Shown in pieces: positions 33,092-42,826 of a stretch of DNA of 64,000 nt (position 1 is its first letter; the number at the start of each line of letters is the position of its first letter). The translations under genes were made by a program, and so were the position numbers. Origin of the DNA: Gammaproteobacteria bacterium (GTDB taxonomy: Bacteria; Pseudomonadota; Gammaproteobacteria; Steroidobacterales; Steroidobacteraceae); assembly GCA_020851435.1 (NCBI GenBank), contig JADZCS010000227.1:1-64000 (forward strand), written 5' to 3'. The notes under the pieces are model-generated. The model had not been told where the DNA came from, did no database searches, and saw only the letters and a list, made by a program, of their open reading frames with translations.

Positions 33092-34318
33092 CTAGTCGGC
33101 GGCGGGCGGTTCGGCCGCGGCTTCTTCTTCGCGCTCGCGCGCCAGCGCGGCGCGCTCGTCCAGGTACATGAGTTCGTGCCGGCCGAGCACGATCACGTCG
33201 CCGTCGTTGAGGTGATGGCGGCGCACGCGCTTCTTCTTGATGAACACGCCGTTCGTGCTGTTGAGGTCCTCGAGCACGCTGCCCTCGGGCGTGGTCGTGA
33301 TCTGGCAGTGGTGCCGGCTCACGAACTTGCTGTCCACGGGGATGTCGTTGTCGCTGGTGCGGCCGATGATCACGCGGCCCGAATGCAGCTCGAACTGGCC
33401 CACCGTGGTGCCGTCGTGCGTCAGGATCAGGCGCGCGAGCACCTGGCTCGGATCAGCCGGGCGCAGCAGCCGCATCTGCGGCGACAGCATGCGGCTCGTG
33501 CGCGCGGCAAACTCAACCCACTGCAGCTCGTCGATCGCGGCGCGCAGGGTTTCCCTGCTGACCTCGGTCTGCTCCAGCGCGAAGGCGCTCATCATCGCCG
33601 TGTCGCACAGCGTGTTGACGAGTCGCGGCACGCCGCCCGTGTAGCGATAGAGCAGCGGGAAGGTGTCGTCGTGGAAGATGGTCCGGCCCTGCGATCCGGC
33701 CACGTCGAGGCGGTGCAGGACGTAGGCGCGCATGTCCTCGGGCGACAGCGCCGTGAGGTGGAAGCGCAGGCGCACGCGCTGCGAGAGCTGGATGAGTTCC
33801 GGCGAGTCGAGCTTGTCGGAGAGCTCTGGCTGGCCCGCCAGGATGATGCGCAGCACCTTGTCCTTGGTGGTCTCGACGCCAGACAGCATGCGCAGTTCTT
33901 CCAGCACCTTGTTCGCGAGGTTCTGGGCCTCGTCGACGATCAGCAGCACCTTTCGGCTCGCGGCGTACTGCTCGACCAGGAACTGGTTGAGCGTGGCGAG
34001 CAGCTCGGCCTTCTTCATCTTGAACGGCGAGAACCCGAACTGGACCAGCACCGACTGCAGGAACTCGATCGCCGAGACCTGGGTCTGGTTGACCTGTGCC
34101 ACCACCACGTCCTTCTCGAGTTCGTGGATGAAGGACTCGATCAGCGTCGTCTTGCCGGAGCCGATCTCGCCCGTGATGACCACGAAGCCGTCGGTGAACC
34201 AGACGGTGGACTCCATGTAGGCCTTGGCCCGCGCATGGTGCTTCGAGAGGTACAGGAAGGCCGGGTCCGGCGAGAGCCGGAACGGCAGTTCGTGCAGTCC
34301 GAAATGTTCGAGGTACAT
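33092..34318 (-). CDS. ExeA/GspA-like AAA ATPase with C-terminal FHA domain
   Basis: 'MYLEHFGLHELPFRLSPDPAFLYLSKHHARA', Walker A 'GEIGSGKTT', Walker B 'VLLIVDEAQNL'; FHA 'GRVIIGRTSDNDIPVDSKFVSRHHCQITTTPEGSVLEDLNSTNGVFI'. Confidence 0.92.
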   Translation of the reverse strand: MYLEHFGLHELPFRLSPDPAFLYLSKHHARAKAYMESTVWFTDGFVVITGEIGSGKTTLIESFIHELEKDVVVAQVNQTQVSAIEFLQSVLVQFGFSPFKMKKAELLATLNQFLVEQYAASRKVLLIVDEAQNLANKVLEELRMLSGVETTKDKVLRIILAGQPELSDKLDSPELIQLSQRVRLRFHLTALSPEDMRAYVLHRLDVAGSQGRTIFHDDTFPLLYRYTGGVPRLVNTLCDTAMMSAFALEQTEVSRETLRAAIDELQWVEFAARTSRMLSPQMRLLRPADPSQVLARLILTHDGTTVGQFELHSGRVIIGRTSDNDIPVDSKFVSRHHCQITTTPEGSVLEDLNSTNGVFIKKKRVRRHHLNDGDVIVLGRHELMYLDERAALAREREEEAAAEPPAAD

Positions 34319-34325
34319 GGCGGCC

Positions 34326-35420
34326 TCAGCCCGGGTCCCGGCCCGCGATCGCCAGCAGCGCGCGGGCCACGCCGTCGCGCTCGGCCTTCGACGGCGAGAC
34401 GAAGGTCAGGTGTCCCAGCTTGCGGCCCGGCCGCGCTTCCTTGCCGTAGTCGTGCAAGTGCACGCCGGGAATCGCCAGCACGCCGTCGACGGGCGGCATT
34501 TCGCCGAGCAGGTTGACCATCACCGAGTGACCGCGGGGTCGGGTGCTGCCCAGCGGCAGGCCGGCCAGCGCGCGCACGTGGTTCTCGAACTGGCTGGTCT
34601 CGGCGCCTTCGATGGTCCAGTGCCCCGAGTTGTGCACGCGCGGCGCCATCTCGTTGGCGACCAGCCGACCCTTCTCGACGAAGAACTCGATGGTCAGCAC
34701 GCCGACGTAGTCGAAGTGCTCCAGCACGCGGCGCATGTGCCGCTCGGCCTCGGCCTGCAGCTTCGCGTTGACGTAGGGGGCGCGCGACACGGACAGGACT
34801 CCCGCCTCGTGGACGTTCTCGGCGAGCGGATAGAAGGCGATCTCGCCGTCGTGGCCGCGCACGGCGACCAGCGACACCTCGCGGCTGAAGCGCACGAAGG
34901 CCTCGTACACCAGCGGCTGGCTGCCGAGCTGCTCGAACGCGGGGGCAATCTCTTCGAGGCGGCGCAGCACGGCCTGGCCCTTGCCGTCGTAGCCGAGACG
35001 GCGGGTCTTCAGCACGCCCGGCAGCCCGAGGCGGCGCACCGCGCGCTTGAGGCTGGCCAGCGAGTCGACGGCGGCGAAGTCCGGCGTCGGGATGCGCAGC
35101 TTGCGGAACAGGGTCTTTTCCGGGACGCGGTCCTGGGCGATCGCGAGCGCGCGCGGCGGCGGCCACACGGGCACGTGCTGCGCGATCAGCTCCGCGGATG
35201 CGACCGGCACGTTCTCCCAGTCGAAGGTGACGACCTCGCAGCGCTTGGCGAACTGCACGAGGCGGCGCGCGTCGTCGAACTCGCCCGTGACGATCGGCGC
35301 GACCTGCCCGCCGGGCGTGTCGTGCGAGCGGTCGTACATGAAGAACCGGCAGCCCAGCGGGTAGCCCGCGAGGGCCATCATCCTGCCGAGTTGTCCGGCG
35401 CCTACGATTCCGATGCGCAT
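34326..35420 (-). CDS. purK: 5-(carboxyamino)imidazole ribonucleotide synthase
   Basis: 'MRIGIVGAGQLGRMMALAGYPLGCRFFMYD', ATP-grasp, 'NEMAPRVHNSGHWTIEGAETSQFENHVRA'. Confidence 0.97.
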   Translation of the reverse strand: MRIGIVGAGQLGRMMALAGYPLGCRFFMYDRSHDTPGGQVAPIVTGEFDDARRLVQFAKRCEVVTFDWENVPVASAELIAQHVPVWPPPRALAIAQDRVPEKTLFRKLRIPTPDFAAVDSLASLKRAVRRLGLPGVLKTRRLGYDGKGQAVLRRLEEIAPAFEQLGSQPLVYEAFVRFSREVSLVAVRGHDGEIAFYPLAENVHEAGVLSVSRAPYVNAKLQAEAERHMRRVLEHFDYVGVLTIEFFVEKGRLVANEMAPRVHNSGHWTIEGAETSQFENHVRALAGLPLGSTRPRGHSVMVNLLGEMPPVDGVLAIPGVHLHDYGKEARPGRKLGHLTFVSPSKAERDGVARALLAIAGRDPG

Positions 35421-35433
35421 GGCGTGGGGCGGG

Positions 35434-35925
35434 TCATGGCTCGCGCGGATCGGGACGCGCGAGCACCTCGGCGGTCTGGCGCGCGCGGAACGCGTCCAGC
35501 GCCGCGGTGACTTCCGGATGGCGGTTGGCGACGATGGCGGCCGCGAGCAGCGCGGCGTTCTTGGCGCCGGCCGGGCCGATGGCGACCGTCGCGACGGGAA
35601 CGCCCGCCGGCATCTGCACGATCGACAGCAGCGAGTCGAGGCCGTTGAGCGTCTTCGACTGCACGGGCACGCCGATCACGGGCAGCGAGGTCTTGGCGGC
35701 CGTCATGCCCGGCAGGTGCGCCGCGCCGCCGGCGCCGGCGATGATCGCCTCGAGGCCGCGGCTGCGCGCCGTTTCGGCGTATTCGAACAGCAGGTCTGGG
35801 GTGCGGTGCGCCGAGACGACGCGCACCTCGTGCGGCACGCCGAGCGCCGTGAGCATGTCCGCCGCGCCCTGCATCGTCTCCCAGTCGGAAGACGAACCCA
35901 TGATGATGCCAACGAGTGGATTCAT
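35434..35925 (-). CDS. purE: 5-(carboxyamino)imidazole ribonucleotide mutase
   Basis: '[40 protein letters not shown]', '[29 protein letters not shown]'. Confidence 0.98.
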   Translation of the reverse strand: MNPLVGIIMGSSSDWETMQGAADMLTALGVPHEVRVVSAHRTPDLLFEYAETARSRGLEAIIAGAGGAAHLPGMTAAKTSLPVIGVPVQSKTLNGLDSLLSIVQMPAGVPVATVAIGPAGAKNAALLAAAIVANRHPEVTAALDAFRARQTAEVLARPDPREP

Positions 35926-35971
35926 CGAAGAATCTTAGCATGGCCCGCGAGGCGGGCCAGTGAGGCGCGTC

Positions 35972-36481
35972 TCAGGGCGCGAGCGCGATGTCGCGCACCC
36001 GCTTGAACAGCTCCCGGGCGGCTGCCGGCGGGCGGTCCGCGCTGCGTTCGGCGTGGGCCTGGGCGACGAGCCGGCCGAGTTCGGCGAGGTCGGCGGCCGG
36101 GTGCTCGGCGCCGAAGGCCGCGAGCGCCTCGGCGCCGCCGTCGAGCAGTCGGTCGCGCCAGTCCTCGATGGACTGGAAGCGGCGCGCCTCGGTCTTCTGC
36201 TGCTGGTCGCGCGCCTCGAGCGCGGCGCGGATGGCCTCGACGTCGGCGTGCCGCATGAGCTTGCCGACGTACTGGCGCTGCCGGGCGAGGCCGCCGTGGG
36301 CGGTGATGCGCCGGGCCAGGTCGATGGCGTCGCGCAGCTTCTCGGGCAGGTCCAGCGAGTCGAGCAGCGTCTCGGGCGCCGCGATGAGTTCGTCGGCGAG
36401 GTCCTGGACGGCATGGGCAGCCCGCTTGAGCATGCCCTTGGAGGGGGGTTCCGGTTCACCGGGAATCTGGCGGCGTCGCAT
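35972..36481 (-). CDS. darP: Ribosome-associated protein DarP/YjgA (DUF615)
   Basis: 'SKGMLKRAAHAVQDLADELIAAPETLLDSLDLPEKLRDAIDLARRITAHGGLARQRQYVGKLMRHAD'. Confidence 0.93.
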   Translation of the reverse strand: MRRRQIPGEPEPPSKGMLKRAAHAVQDLADELIAAPETLLDSLDLPEKLRDAIDLARRITAHGGLARQRQYVGKLMRHADVEAIRAALEARDQQQKTEARRFQSIEDWRDRLLDGGAEALAAFGAEHPAADLAELGRLVAQAHAERSADRPPAAARELFKRVRDIALAP

Positions 36482-36546
36482 GGCGCGAATGCTAGCACGG
36501 CACCCGCTGCTACAATGCGCGCCACACCACCCCACGGATCCAGCGC

Positions 36547-37893
36547 ATGCCCGAAGTTCCCGCTTCCGCGAGCCACACCCAGGCCGACCTGGAGGACATC
36601 GTCGGGCGCGCGCTCGAGGCGGCGAAGCGGGCAGGCGCCACGGCGGCCGAGGCCGGCGTCAGCGTGGACACGGGGCTCTCGGTGACGGTGCGCCTGGGCG
36701 AGGTCGAGACCCTCGAGTACCAGCGCGACCGCGGCATGGGCATCACGGTCTATGTCGGCCACCGCAAGGGCTCGGCCAGCACCGCCGACCTGGTCTGGGG
36801 CTCGGTCGAGCAGACCGTCGCCAAGGCGCTGTCGATCGCCAGCTTCACGGCCGAGGATCCCTACGCCGGCCTGGCTGACCCGGCCGCGCTGGCAACGCAG
36901 GTGCCGGACCTCGACCTCTCGCATCCCTGGGACCTCGAGGTCGGTCGGGCGATCGAGCTCGCGCGGGCCAGCGAGGCCACGGCGCTGGGCTTCGACGCGC
37001 GCATCACCAATTCCGAGGGCGGCTCGGTGTCCACGCACCGCGGGCTGCGCGTCTACGGCAACTCGCTGGGCTTCCTGGGCGGCTATCCGACCACCTCGCA
37101 CAGCGTCAGCTGCGTCGTGCTGGCGCAGCAGGGCGAGGACATGCAGCGCGACTACTGGTACAGCAGCGCGCGCGACTGGCGCGAACTGGAACAGGCCGAG
37201 GCCGTGGGCCTGCACGCCGCGCAGCGCGCCATACAGCGGCTCGGCGCGGTCAAGCTGACCACGCGCCGCGCGCCCGTGCTGTTCGTGCCCGAGCTTGCGC
37301 GGGGGCTCGTGGGCCACTTCGTCAGCGCGATCCGCGGCGGCCCGCAGTACCGCCGCAGCTCGTTCCTGCTCGATGCCGCCGGCCAGCAGGTGTTCCCGTC
37401 CTGGCTGTCGATGCACGAGCGGCCGCACATCGCCAAGGCACTGGGTTCCGCGCCCTTCGACAGCGAGGGCGTGGCGACGCGCGACCGCGACCTGGTACGC
37501 GACGGCGTGCTCGACGGCTACGTGCTCGACAGCTATGCCGCGCGCAAGCTCGGCCTCGCGACCACCGGCAATGCCGGCGGCGTGCACAACCTAATCGTCG
37601 GGCCCGGCAGCGAGGATTTCGCCGGCCTGCTGCGCCGCATGGGCAGCGGCCTGGTCGTGACCGAACTCATGGGCCAGGGCATCAATGCCGTGACCGGCGA
37701 CTATTCGCGCGGCGCGGCGGGTTTCTGGGTGGAGGGTGGCGAGATCGGTTCGCCGGTCCACGAGATCACCATCGCCGGCAACCTCAAGGACATGTTCCTC
37801 GACATCGTCGCGGTCGGCAGCGACCTCGACGTGCGCGGCGGCATCCGCACGGGCTCGATCCTGCTCGGCGAGATGACGATCGCCGGCGACTGA
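36547..37893 (+). CDS. pmbA: Metalloprotease PmbA/TldE
   Basis: 'SVTVRLGEVETLEYQRDRGMGITVYVGHRKGSASTAD', 'AAGFWVEGGEIGSPVHEITIAGNLKDMFLDIVAVGSD'. Confidence 0.97.
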   Translation: MPEVPASASHTQADLEDIVGRALEAAKRAGATAAEAGVSVDTGLSVTVRLGEVETLEYQRDRGMGITVYVGHRKGSASTADLVWGSVEQTVAKALSIASFTAEDPYAGLADPAALATQVPDLDLSHPWDLEVGRAIELARASEATALGFDARITNSEGGSVSTHRGLRVYGNSLGFLGGYPTTSHSVSCVVLAQQGEDMQRDYWYSSARDWRELEQAEAVGLHAAQRAIQRLGAVKLTTRRAPVLFVPELARGLVGHFVSAIRGGPQYRRSSFLLDAAGQQVFPSWLSMHERPHIAKALGSAPFDSEGVATRDRDLVRDGVLDGYVLDSYAARKLGLATTGNAGGVHNLIVGPGSEDFAGLLRRMGSGLVVTELMGQGINAVTGDYSRGAAGFWVEGGEIGSPVHEITIAGNLKDMFLDIVAVGSDLDVRGGIRTGSILLGEMTIAGD

Positions 37894-37897
37894 ACGC

Positions 37898-39229
37898 TCA
37901 GGCCTTGAGCGCGTCGTCGCGCGCCACGGCGTCCCGCAGGGTCATTTCCCCCGTGCGCTCGCGGATCGCCGCGTCGATCGACGCCGCGAGCACGTCGGCT
38001 TCGGGTTCGGTGCGGGCCCGGTACAGCAGCCAGGACTCGTACTGACGCTCGTCGCGCACGGCCGTGAGGATCGCGTGCACGCCGATCGTCGCAGGATCGC
38101 GGCCCGGCACGAGGTGCTCGTCCTCGCTGGTGATCACGAGGCCGGCCTTCTCCAGCGAATCGACCACCTGGCCGAGGGCGCCGGCCGGCATGGCCAGGCG
38201 CTCGGCGAGCGCGCCGAGCGTCCAGCGCCGCGTGCCGGATGCGAAGTCGCGCCCGACCAGCAGCATCACCGACAGCGCCAGGCGTTCGCGCAGGCAGCTC
38301 GTCAGGCGGACGGGCGTCTGGCCGGCGCGCAGGTAGTGCGGCTGCTGCAGGTAGAAGGACAGCTGCGCGCCCAGCAGCAGGATCAGCCAGCTCAGGTAGA
38401 TCCAGATCAGCGCGACCAGGAAGATGGCGAAGCCTGCATAGATGGCCACCATGTTGCTGGAGGCCGATACCACGCGCGCGAACGCGGCCCCGCTCGCCGC
38501 CCACAGCACGCCGGCCACGAGACCTCCGCCCAGCGCCGAACGCAGGCGGACGCGGGTGTTCGGCACGAAGGCGTAGAGGAACGTGAAGACCGCGGTGACG
38601 AACAGGTAGGGCCCGCCCTGGCCTAGCGTGACCATCAGGGTGCCGAAGGGTTCGTGCGCGGCGAGCCAGATCACCCAGTCCTGTTCGTGCATGCCCTTGA
38701 TGAGCCCGAAGGTAACCACGAGGAAGATCGGCGCGATCACCATGAGGCTCAGGTATTCGGCGGCGCGGCGCATGAAGCTGCGCGGGCGTTCGACGTGCCA
38801 GGCGAAGTTGAAGCTTTCCTCGACCTTCTGCACGGCCGACAGGATGGACAGCAGCAGGAAGGCCAGGCCCAGGGCGCCCAGCACGCCGCCGCTGGCGTTC
38901 TCGACGAAGCCCATGACCTGCTGGGTCACCGTGAAGGCGGGGTCGCCCAACGGGCTCAGGAACTCGTACAGCAGCGGCTCGAGGTCGCGATAGACGCCGA
39001 GGCCCTTGAGCACGGCGAACGCGAAGGCGACCAGCGGCACCAGCGAGAACAGCGTCGTGTAGACGAGGCCCATCGCGCGCAGGTTGAGGTCGCCCTGCCA
39101 GAGGTCGCGCAACAGGGCGTAGGGATAGCGCAGGAGCTCCAGCGCCAGCTCGGCCGGCCGCGGCAGCGGGTGCTCGCGATCGAACAACAGGCGTTCGAGG
39201 CGCTTCTGCAGGGACAGCTCGACGTGCAT
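37898..39229 (-). CDS. YihY/BrkB family membrane protein (UPF0761)
   Basis: 'YPYALLRDLWQGDLNLRAMGLVYTTLFSLVPLVAFAFAVLKGLG', 'FVPNTRVRLRSALGGGLVAGVLW', C-terminal winged-helix-like region. Confidence 0.92.
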   Translation of the reverse strand: MHVELSLQKRLERLLFDREHPLPRPAELALELLRYPYALLRDLWQGDLNLRAMGLVYTTLFSLVPLVAFAFAVLKGLGVYRDLEPLLYEFLSPLGDPAFTVTQQVMGFVENASGGVLGALGLAFLLLSILSAVQKVEESFNFAWHVERPRSFMRRAAEYLSLMVIAPIFLVVTFGLIKGMHEQDWVIWLAAHEPFGTLMVTLGQGGPYLFVTAVFTFLYAFVPNTRVRLRSALGGGLVAGVLWAASGAAFARVVSASSNMVAIYAGFAIFLVALIWIYLSWLILLLGAQLSFYLQQPHYLRAGQTPVRLTSCLRERLALSVMLLVGRDFASGTRRWTLGALAERLAMPAGALGQVVDSLEKAGLVITSEDEHLVPGRDPATIGVHAILTAVRDERQYESWLLYRARTEPEADVLAASIDAAIRERTGEMTLRDAVARDDALKA

Positions 39230-39319
39230 GCCTGCAGGGTGTCACAGCGGCACGGTTCCCGGCAATCGCGCCTGCCGCAGGATTGCTAGAGTGGCGCCTC
39301 CGCCCCGGGAGCCCTGGCA

Positions 39320-40159
39320 ATGACCGACCCTTACCCGCAGCGCATCGTGTGCATGACCGAGGAGACGACCGAGACGCTCTACCTGCTGGGCGAGGAGCGG
39401 CGCATCGTCGGCATCTCGGGATTCACGGTGCGTCCGCCGCGGGCGCGACGCGAGAAGCCGCGCGTGTCCGCTTTCACGAGCGCGAAGATCGACCGCATCC
39501 TGGAGCTGCAGCCCGACCTCGTGCTGGGCTTTTCGGACCTGCAGGCCGACATCGCGGCCGACCTCGTGCGCGGGGGCGTCGAGGTGCACGTGTTCAACCA
39601 CCGCAGCGTCGCCGGGATCCTGGGCATGATCCTGACGCTGGGCGGGATGATCGGCTGCGGCGACAAGGCACGGGCGCTCGTGGCCTCGCTCGAGTCGGGC
39701 CTGGACGGCATCCGTACGGCGGCGGCAGCGCTGCCGCGCCGGCCGCGCGTCTACTTCGAGGAGTGGGACGAGCCGCAGATCTCGGGTATCCGCTGGGTCT
39801 CGGAACTCGTCGAACTCGCCGGTGGCATCGACTGCTTCCCCGAGCTCGCGCGCGAGTCGCTGGGCCGCAACCGCATCATCGCCGACCCGCTGGAAGTGCC
39901 GCGGCGCGCCCCGGACATCATCCTGGGCTCCTGGTGCGGCAAGAAGTTTCGCCCCGAGCGGGTAGCCGCCAGGCCCGGCTGGCAGGACGTGCCGGCCGTG
40001 CGCGACGGCCAGCTGTTCGAGGTGAAGTCCTCGATCATCCTGCAGCCCGGCCCCGCCGGCCTGACCGACGGCGTGAGAGAAATCCAACGCCGAATAGTGG
40101 GCTGGGCGTCGGTGCAGGCTGGCCAGCGATCGCTGCGAGTCGATCCTCCGCGGCCCTGA
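39320..40159 (+). CDS. Cobalamin-binding/BtuF-like substrate-binding protein without recognisable signal peptide
   Basis: 'QRIVCMTEETTETLYLLGEERRIVGISGFT...FTSAKIDRILELQPDLVLGFSDLQADIAADLVRGGVEVHVFNHRSVAGI'; ABC periplasmic-binding fold family. Confidence 0.8.
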   Translation: MTDPYPQRIVCMTEETTETLYLLGEERRIVGISGFTVRPPRARREKPRVSAFTSAKIDRILELQPDLVLGFSDLQADIAADLVRGGVEVHVFNHRSVAGILGMILTLGGMIGCGDKARALVASLESGLDGIRTAAAALPRRPRVYFEEWDEPQISGIRWVSELVELAGGIDCFPELARESLGRNRIIADPLEVPRRAPDIILGSWCGKKFRPERVAARPGWQDVPAVRDGQLFEVKSSIILQPGPAGLTDGVREIQRRIVGWASVQAGQRSLRVDPPRP

Positions 40160-40271
40160 GGACAGGGCCTGATCGCTACGGATCGACTCGCAACACTCGC
40201 TGGCCAGCGTGTCACGCCGCTAACAGCCGCCAGTCCGCGCGGAGGATCGACTCGCAGCGACCGCTGGTCAG
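40119..40271. repeat. REP-like interrupted inverted repeat: arms 40119-40152 and 40238-40271, plus a third partial unit 40178-40207
   Basis: Left arm reverse complement cgcggaggatcgactcgcagcgatcgctggccag vs right arm cgcggaggatcgactcgcagcgaccgctggtcag (32/34 identical by direct comparison); third unit ctacggatcgactcgcaacactcgctggccag. Confidence 0.85.
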
Positions 40272-40275
40272 TTCG

Positions 40276-41160
40276 CTACGCCGTGAGCAGTCTCACGGCC
40301 TCCGCGTATTTCGCGGCCGTGCGCGCGATGACCTCGGCCGGCACGCGCGGTCCCGGCGCCTTCTTGTTCCAGTCCAGGGTCTCGAGGTAGTCGCGCACGA
40401 ACTGCTTGTCGAACGACGGCGGGCTGGTGCCCGGCGCGTAGGTCGCGACGGGCCAGAAGCGCGAAGAGTCCGGGGTCAGCACCTCGTCCATGAGCACGAC
40501 GTTGCCCGCTTCGTCGAGGCCGAACTCGAACTTGGTGTCGGCGATGATGATGCCGCGCTCCAGGGCATAGGCGGCGGCGAACGCGTAGACCTTGAGCGAC
40601 AGGTCGCGCACCTGCTCGGCGATGTCCTGGCCGACCAGTCCGGCGATGTCGCCGAAACTGATGTTCTCGTCGTGTTCGCCGACGGCCGCCTTGGTGGCGG
40701 GCGTGAAGATCGGTTCCGGCAGCCGGTCGGCCATGCGCAGGCCCGCGGGCAGGCGGATGCCGCAGATTTCGCCGCTGCGCTGGTAGTCCTTCCAGCCGGA
40801 GCCGATCAGGTAGCCGCGAACCACGGCTTCGATCGGCAGGGCCTTGAGGCGCCTCACGACGACGCTGCGGCCCTCGAGCATGGCCTGCTCGGCGGGATCG
40901 TGCGTGAGGCCGCTGATCGGCCAGTCGACCAGGTGGTTGCGCACGAGGTGCGCGGTCTTCGCGAACCAGAAATTGGAGATTTCGGTGAGCATCTTCCCCT
41001 TGCCCGGGATCGGGTCGGGGAGGATCACGTCGAAGGCCGACAGCCGGTCCGTGGCCACGATCAGCATGTGGTGGGCGTCGATCTCGTAGAGGTCGCGCAC
41101 CTTGCCCTGATGGATCTTGCGGAGCCCCGTCAGCCGGGACTCGAATACGGCGTCGCTCAT
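40276..41160 (-). CDS. purC: Phosphoribosylaminoimidazole-succinocarboxamide synthase
   Basis: '[52 protein letters not shown]', 'LIVDTKFEFG'-type '[33 protein letters not shown]'. Confidence 0.98.
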   Translation of the reverse strand: MSDAVFESRLTGLRKIHQGKVRDLYEIDAHHMLIVATDRLSAFDVILPDPIPGKGKMLTEISNFWFAKTAHLVRNHLVDWPISGLTHDPAEQAMLEGRSVVVRRLKALPIEAVVRGYLIGSGWKDYQRSGEICGIRLPAGLRMADRLPEPIFTPATKAAVGEHDENISFGDIAGLVGQDIAEQVRDLSLKVYAFAAAYALERGIIIADTKFEFGLDEAGNVVLMDEVLTPDSSRFWPVATYAPGTSPPSFDKQFVRDYLETLDWNKKAPGPRVPAEVIARTAAKYAEAVRLLTA

Positions 41161-41293
41161 GGGGAACTCCGGGGAGGGGGGGGAAGCGGCGGAATGCCGG
41201 AGAGGCTCTTGCTACCATACGGGCGGCGCGCGGCTGCCCAGGGGGCCTGCGGGAATTGTTGCAGGCCGCTCGCGAGGCGGTCAAGGAAAGTGC

Positions 41294-42121
41294 ATGAACT
41301 GGATCGGCAAGCTGGTGGGTGCCGTGCTCGGCGCGGCCACCGGCCTGGGCGTCGCGGGCGCCCTGGTGGGCATCGTCATCGGGCACGCCTACGACGAGAA
41401 GATGTCCGGCGACGACGACGCGCCCAATCGCGATGCCGCGGGCACGCGCCTGGTGTTCTTCCGCGCCACCTTCACCGTGATGGGCCACGCCGCCAAGGCG
41501 GACGGCCGCGTGTCCGAGCAGGAAATCCTGGCCGCGCGGCAGGTGTTCCGCCATCTGCGCCTGGGCGAGGCCGAAACGCGCGAGGCTATGGACTGCTTCA
41601 CGCGCGGCAAGGCGGCCGGCTTCGACCTGGGCGCGACGCTCGCCGAACTGCGCAAGGCCTGCGGCGGCCGCCACGACCTGCTGCGCTACTTCCTCGACAT
41701 CCAGATGCGCACCGCGCTGCTGGGCAACGACCTGCAGGGCCCGGTGCGCCCGCTGCTCATGCGCGTGGCCCAGGCGCTGGGTATCTCGGGCTTCGAGTTC
41801 GCGCACATGGAGGCGATCCTGCGCATGCAGGGCTTCGGCACCGCCCACCAGTACTCGCGGGCCGGGGGGGAGGGCGGCGGCCCGCGCGGCGCCCGGCCCC
41901 AGGCCGGCGCGCTCGCGGACGCCTACGAGATCCTCGAGGTCAAGCCGGACTGCACCGAGGCGGAGCTCAAGAAGGCCTACCGCCGGCAGATGAGCCAGAA
42001 CCATCCGGACAAGCTGCTGTCGCGGGGCCTGCCCGAATCGATGCTCGAGATCGCCAAGGAAAAAACCCAGGCGATCCGGGCTGCCTACGAGCGCATCAAG
42101 GAAGCCAGGGGCATAAACTAG
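41294..42121 (+). CDS. djlA: Co-chaperone DjlA (TM + TerB-like + C-terminal J-domain)
   Basis: N-terminal TM, 'FFRATFTVMGHAAKADGRVSEQEI', J-domain 'DAYEILEVKPDCTEAELKKAYRRQMSQNHPDKL'. Confidence 0.95.
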   Translation: MNWIGKLVGAVLGAATGLGVAGALVGIVIGHAYDEKMSGDDDAPNRDAAGTRLVFFRATFTVMGHAAKADGRVSEQEILAARQVFRHLRLGEAETREAMDCFTRGKAAGFDLGATLAELRKACGGRHDLLRYFLDIQMRTALLGNDLQGPVRPLLMRVAQALGISGFEFAHMEAILRMQGFGTAHQYSRAGGEGGGPRGARPQAGALADAYEILEVKPDCTEAELKKAYRRQMSQNHPDKLLSRGLPESMLEIAKEKTQAIRAAYERIKEARGIN

Positions 42122-42151
42122 GCCAGAGGACCCCTCCCGAAGGAAACCGTC

Positions 42152-42820
42152 ATGCTGCCTGCCGTCATCGCGCCCTCGATCCTCTCCGCCGACTTCGCCC
42201 GCCTCGGCGACGAGGTCACGCAGGTGCTGGCCGCCGGCGCGGACTGGGTGCACTTCGACGTGATGGACAGCCACTACGTGCCCAACCTGACGATCGGGCC
42301 GCTGGTCTGCGAGGCGCTGCGCAAGCACGGCGTGACGGCGCCGATCGACGTGCACCTCATGGTCAAGCCCGTCGATCGCATCGTGCCGGACTTCGCGAAG
42401 GCCGGTGCGACCTACATCACCTTCCATCCCGAGGCGAGCGAGCACGTCGATCGCACCATCGCGCTGATCCGCGAGTCGGGCTGCAGGCCGGGGCTGGTGT
42501 TCAATCCCGCCACGCCGCTGTCCTGGCTCGACTACACGCTCGACAAGATCGACCTGGTGCTGCTGATGTCGGTGAACCCGGGTTTCGGCGGGCAGAAGTT
42601 CATTCCGGGCGCGCTGGCCAAGCTGGCCGAGGCGCGCCGGCGCATCGATGCGAGCGGACGCGAAGTTCGGCTGGAGATCGACGGGGGCGTGAAGGCCGAG
42701 AATATCGGCGAGATCGCGCGCGCCGGCGCCGACACCTTCGTGGCGGGCAGCGCGATCTTCGGCGCGAAGGATTACGCGGAGGTCATCCGGCTGATGCGCT
42801 CCGAGATCGCCGCGACCTGA
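42152..42820 (+). CDS. rpe: Ribulose-phosphate 3-epimerase
   Basis: '[17 protein letters not shown]', '[20 protein letters not shown]', '[15 protein letters not shown]'. Confidence 0.98.
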   Translation: MLPAVIAPSILSADFARLGDEVTQVLAAGADWVHFDVMDSHYVPNLTIGPLVCEALRKHGVTAPIDVHLMVKPVDRIVPDFAKAGATYITFHPEASEHVDRTIALIRESGCRPGLVFNPATPLSWLDYTLDKIDLVLLMSVNPGFGGQKFIPGALAKLAEARRRIDASGREVRLEIDGGVKAENIGEIARAGADTFVAGSAIFGAKDYAEVIRLMRSEIAAT

Positions 42821-42826
42821 GGCGCC

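Noticed and set aside
36511-36516. TACAAT -10 box for pmbA
   Set aside because: Plausible hexamer but no matching -35 found; not enough to report as a promoter.
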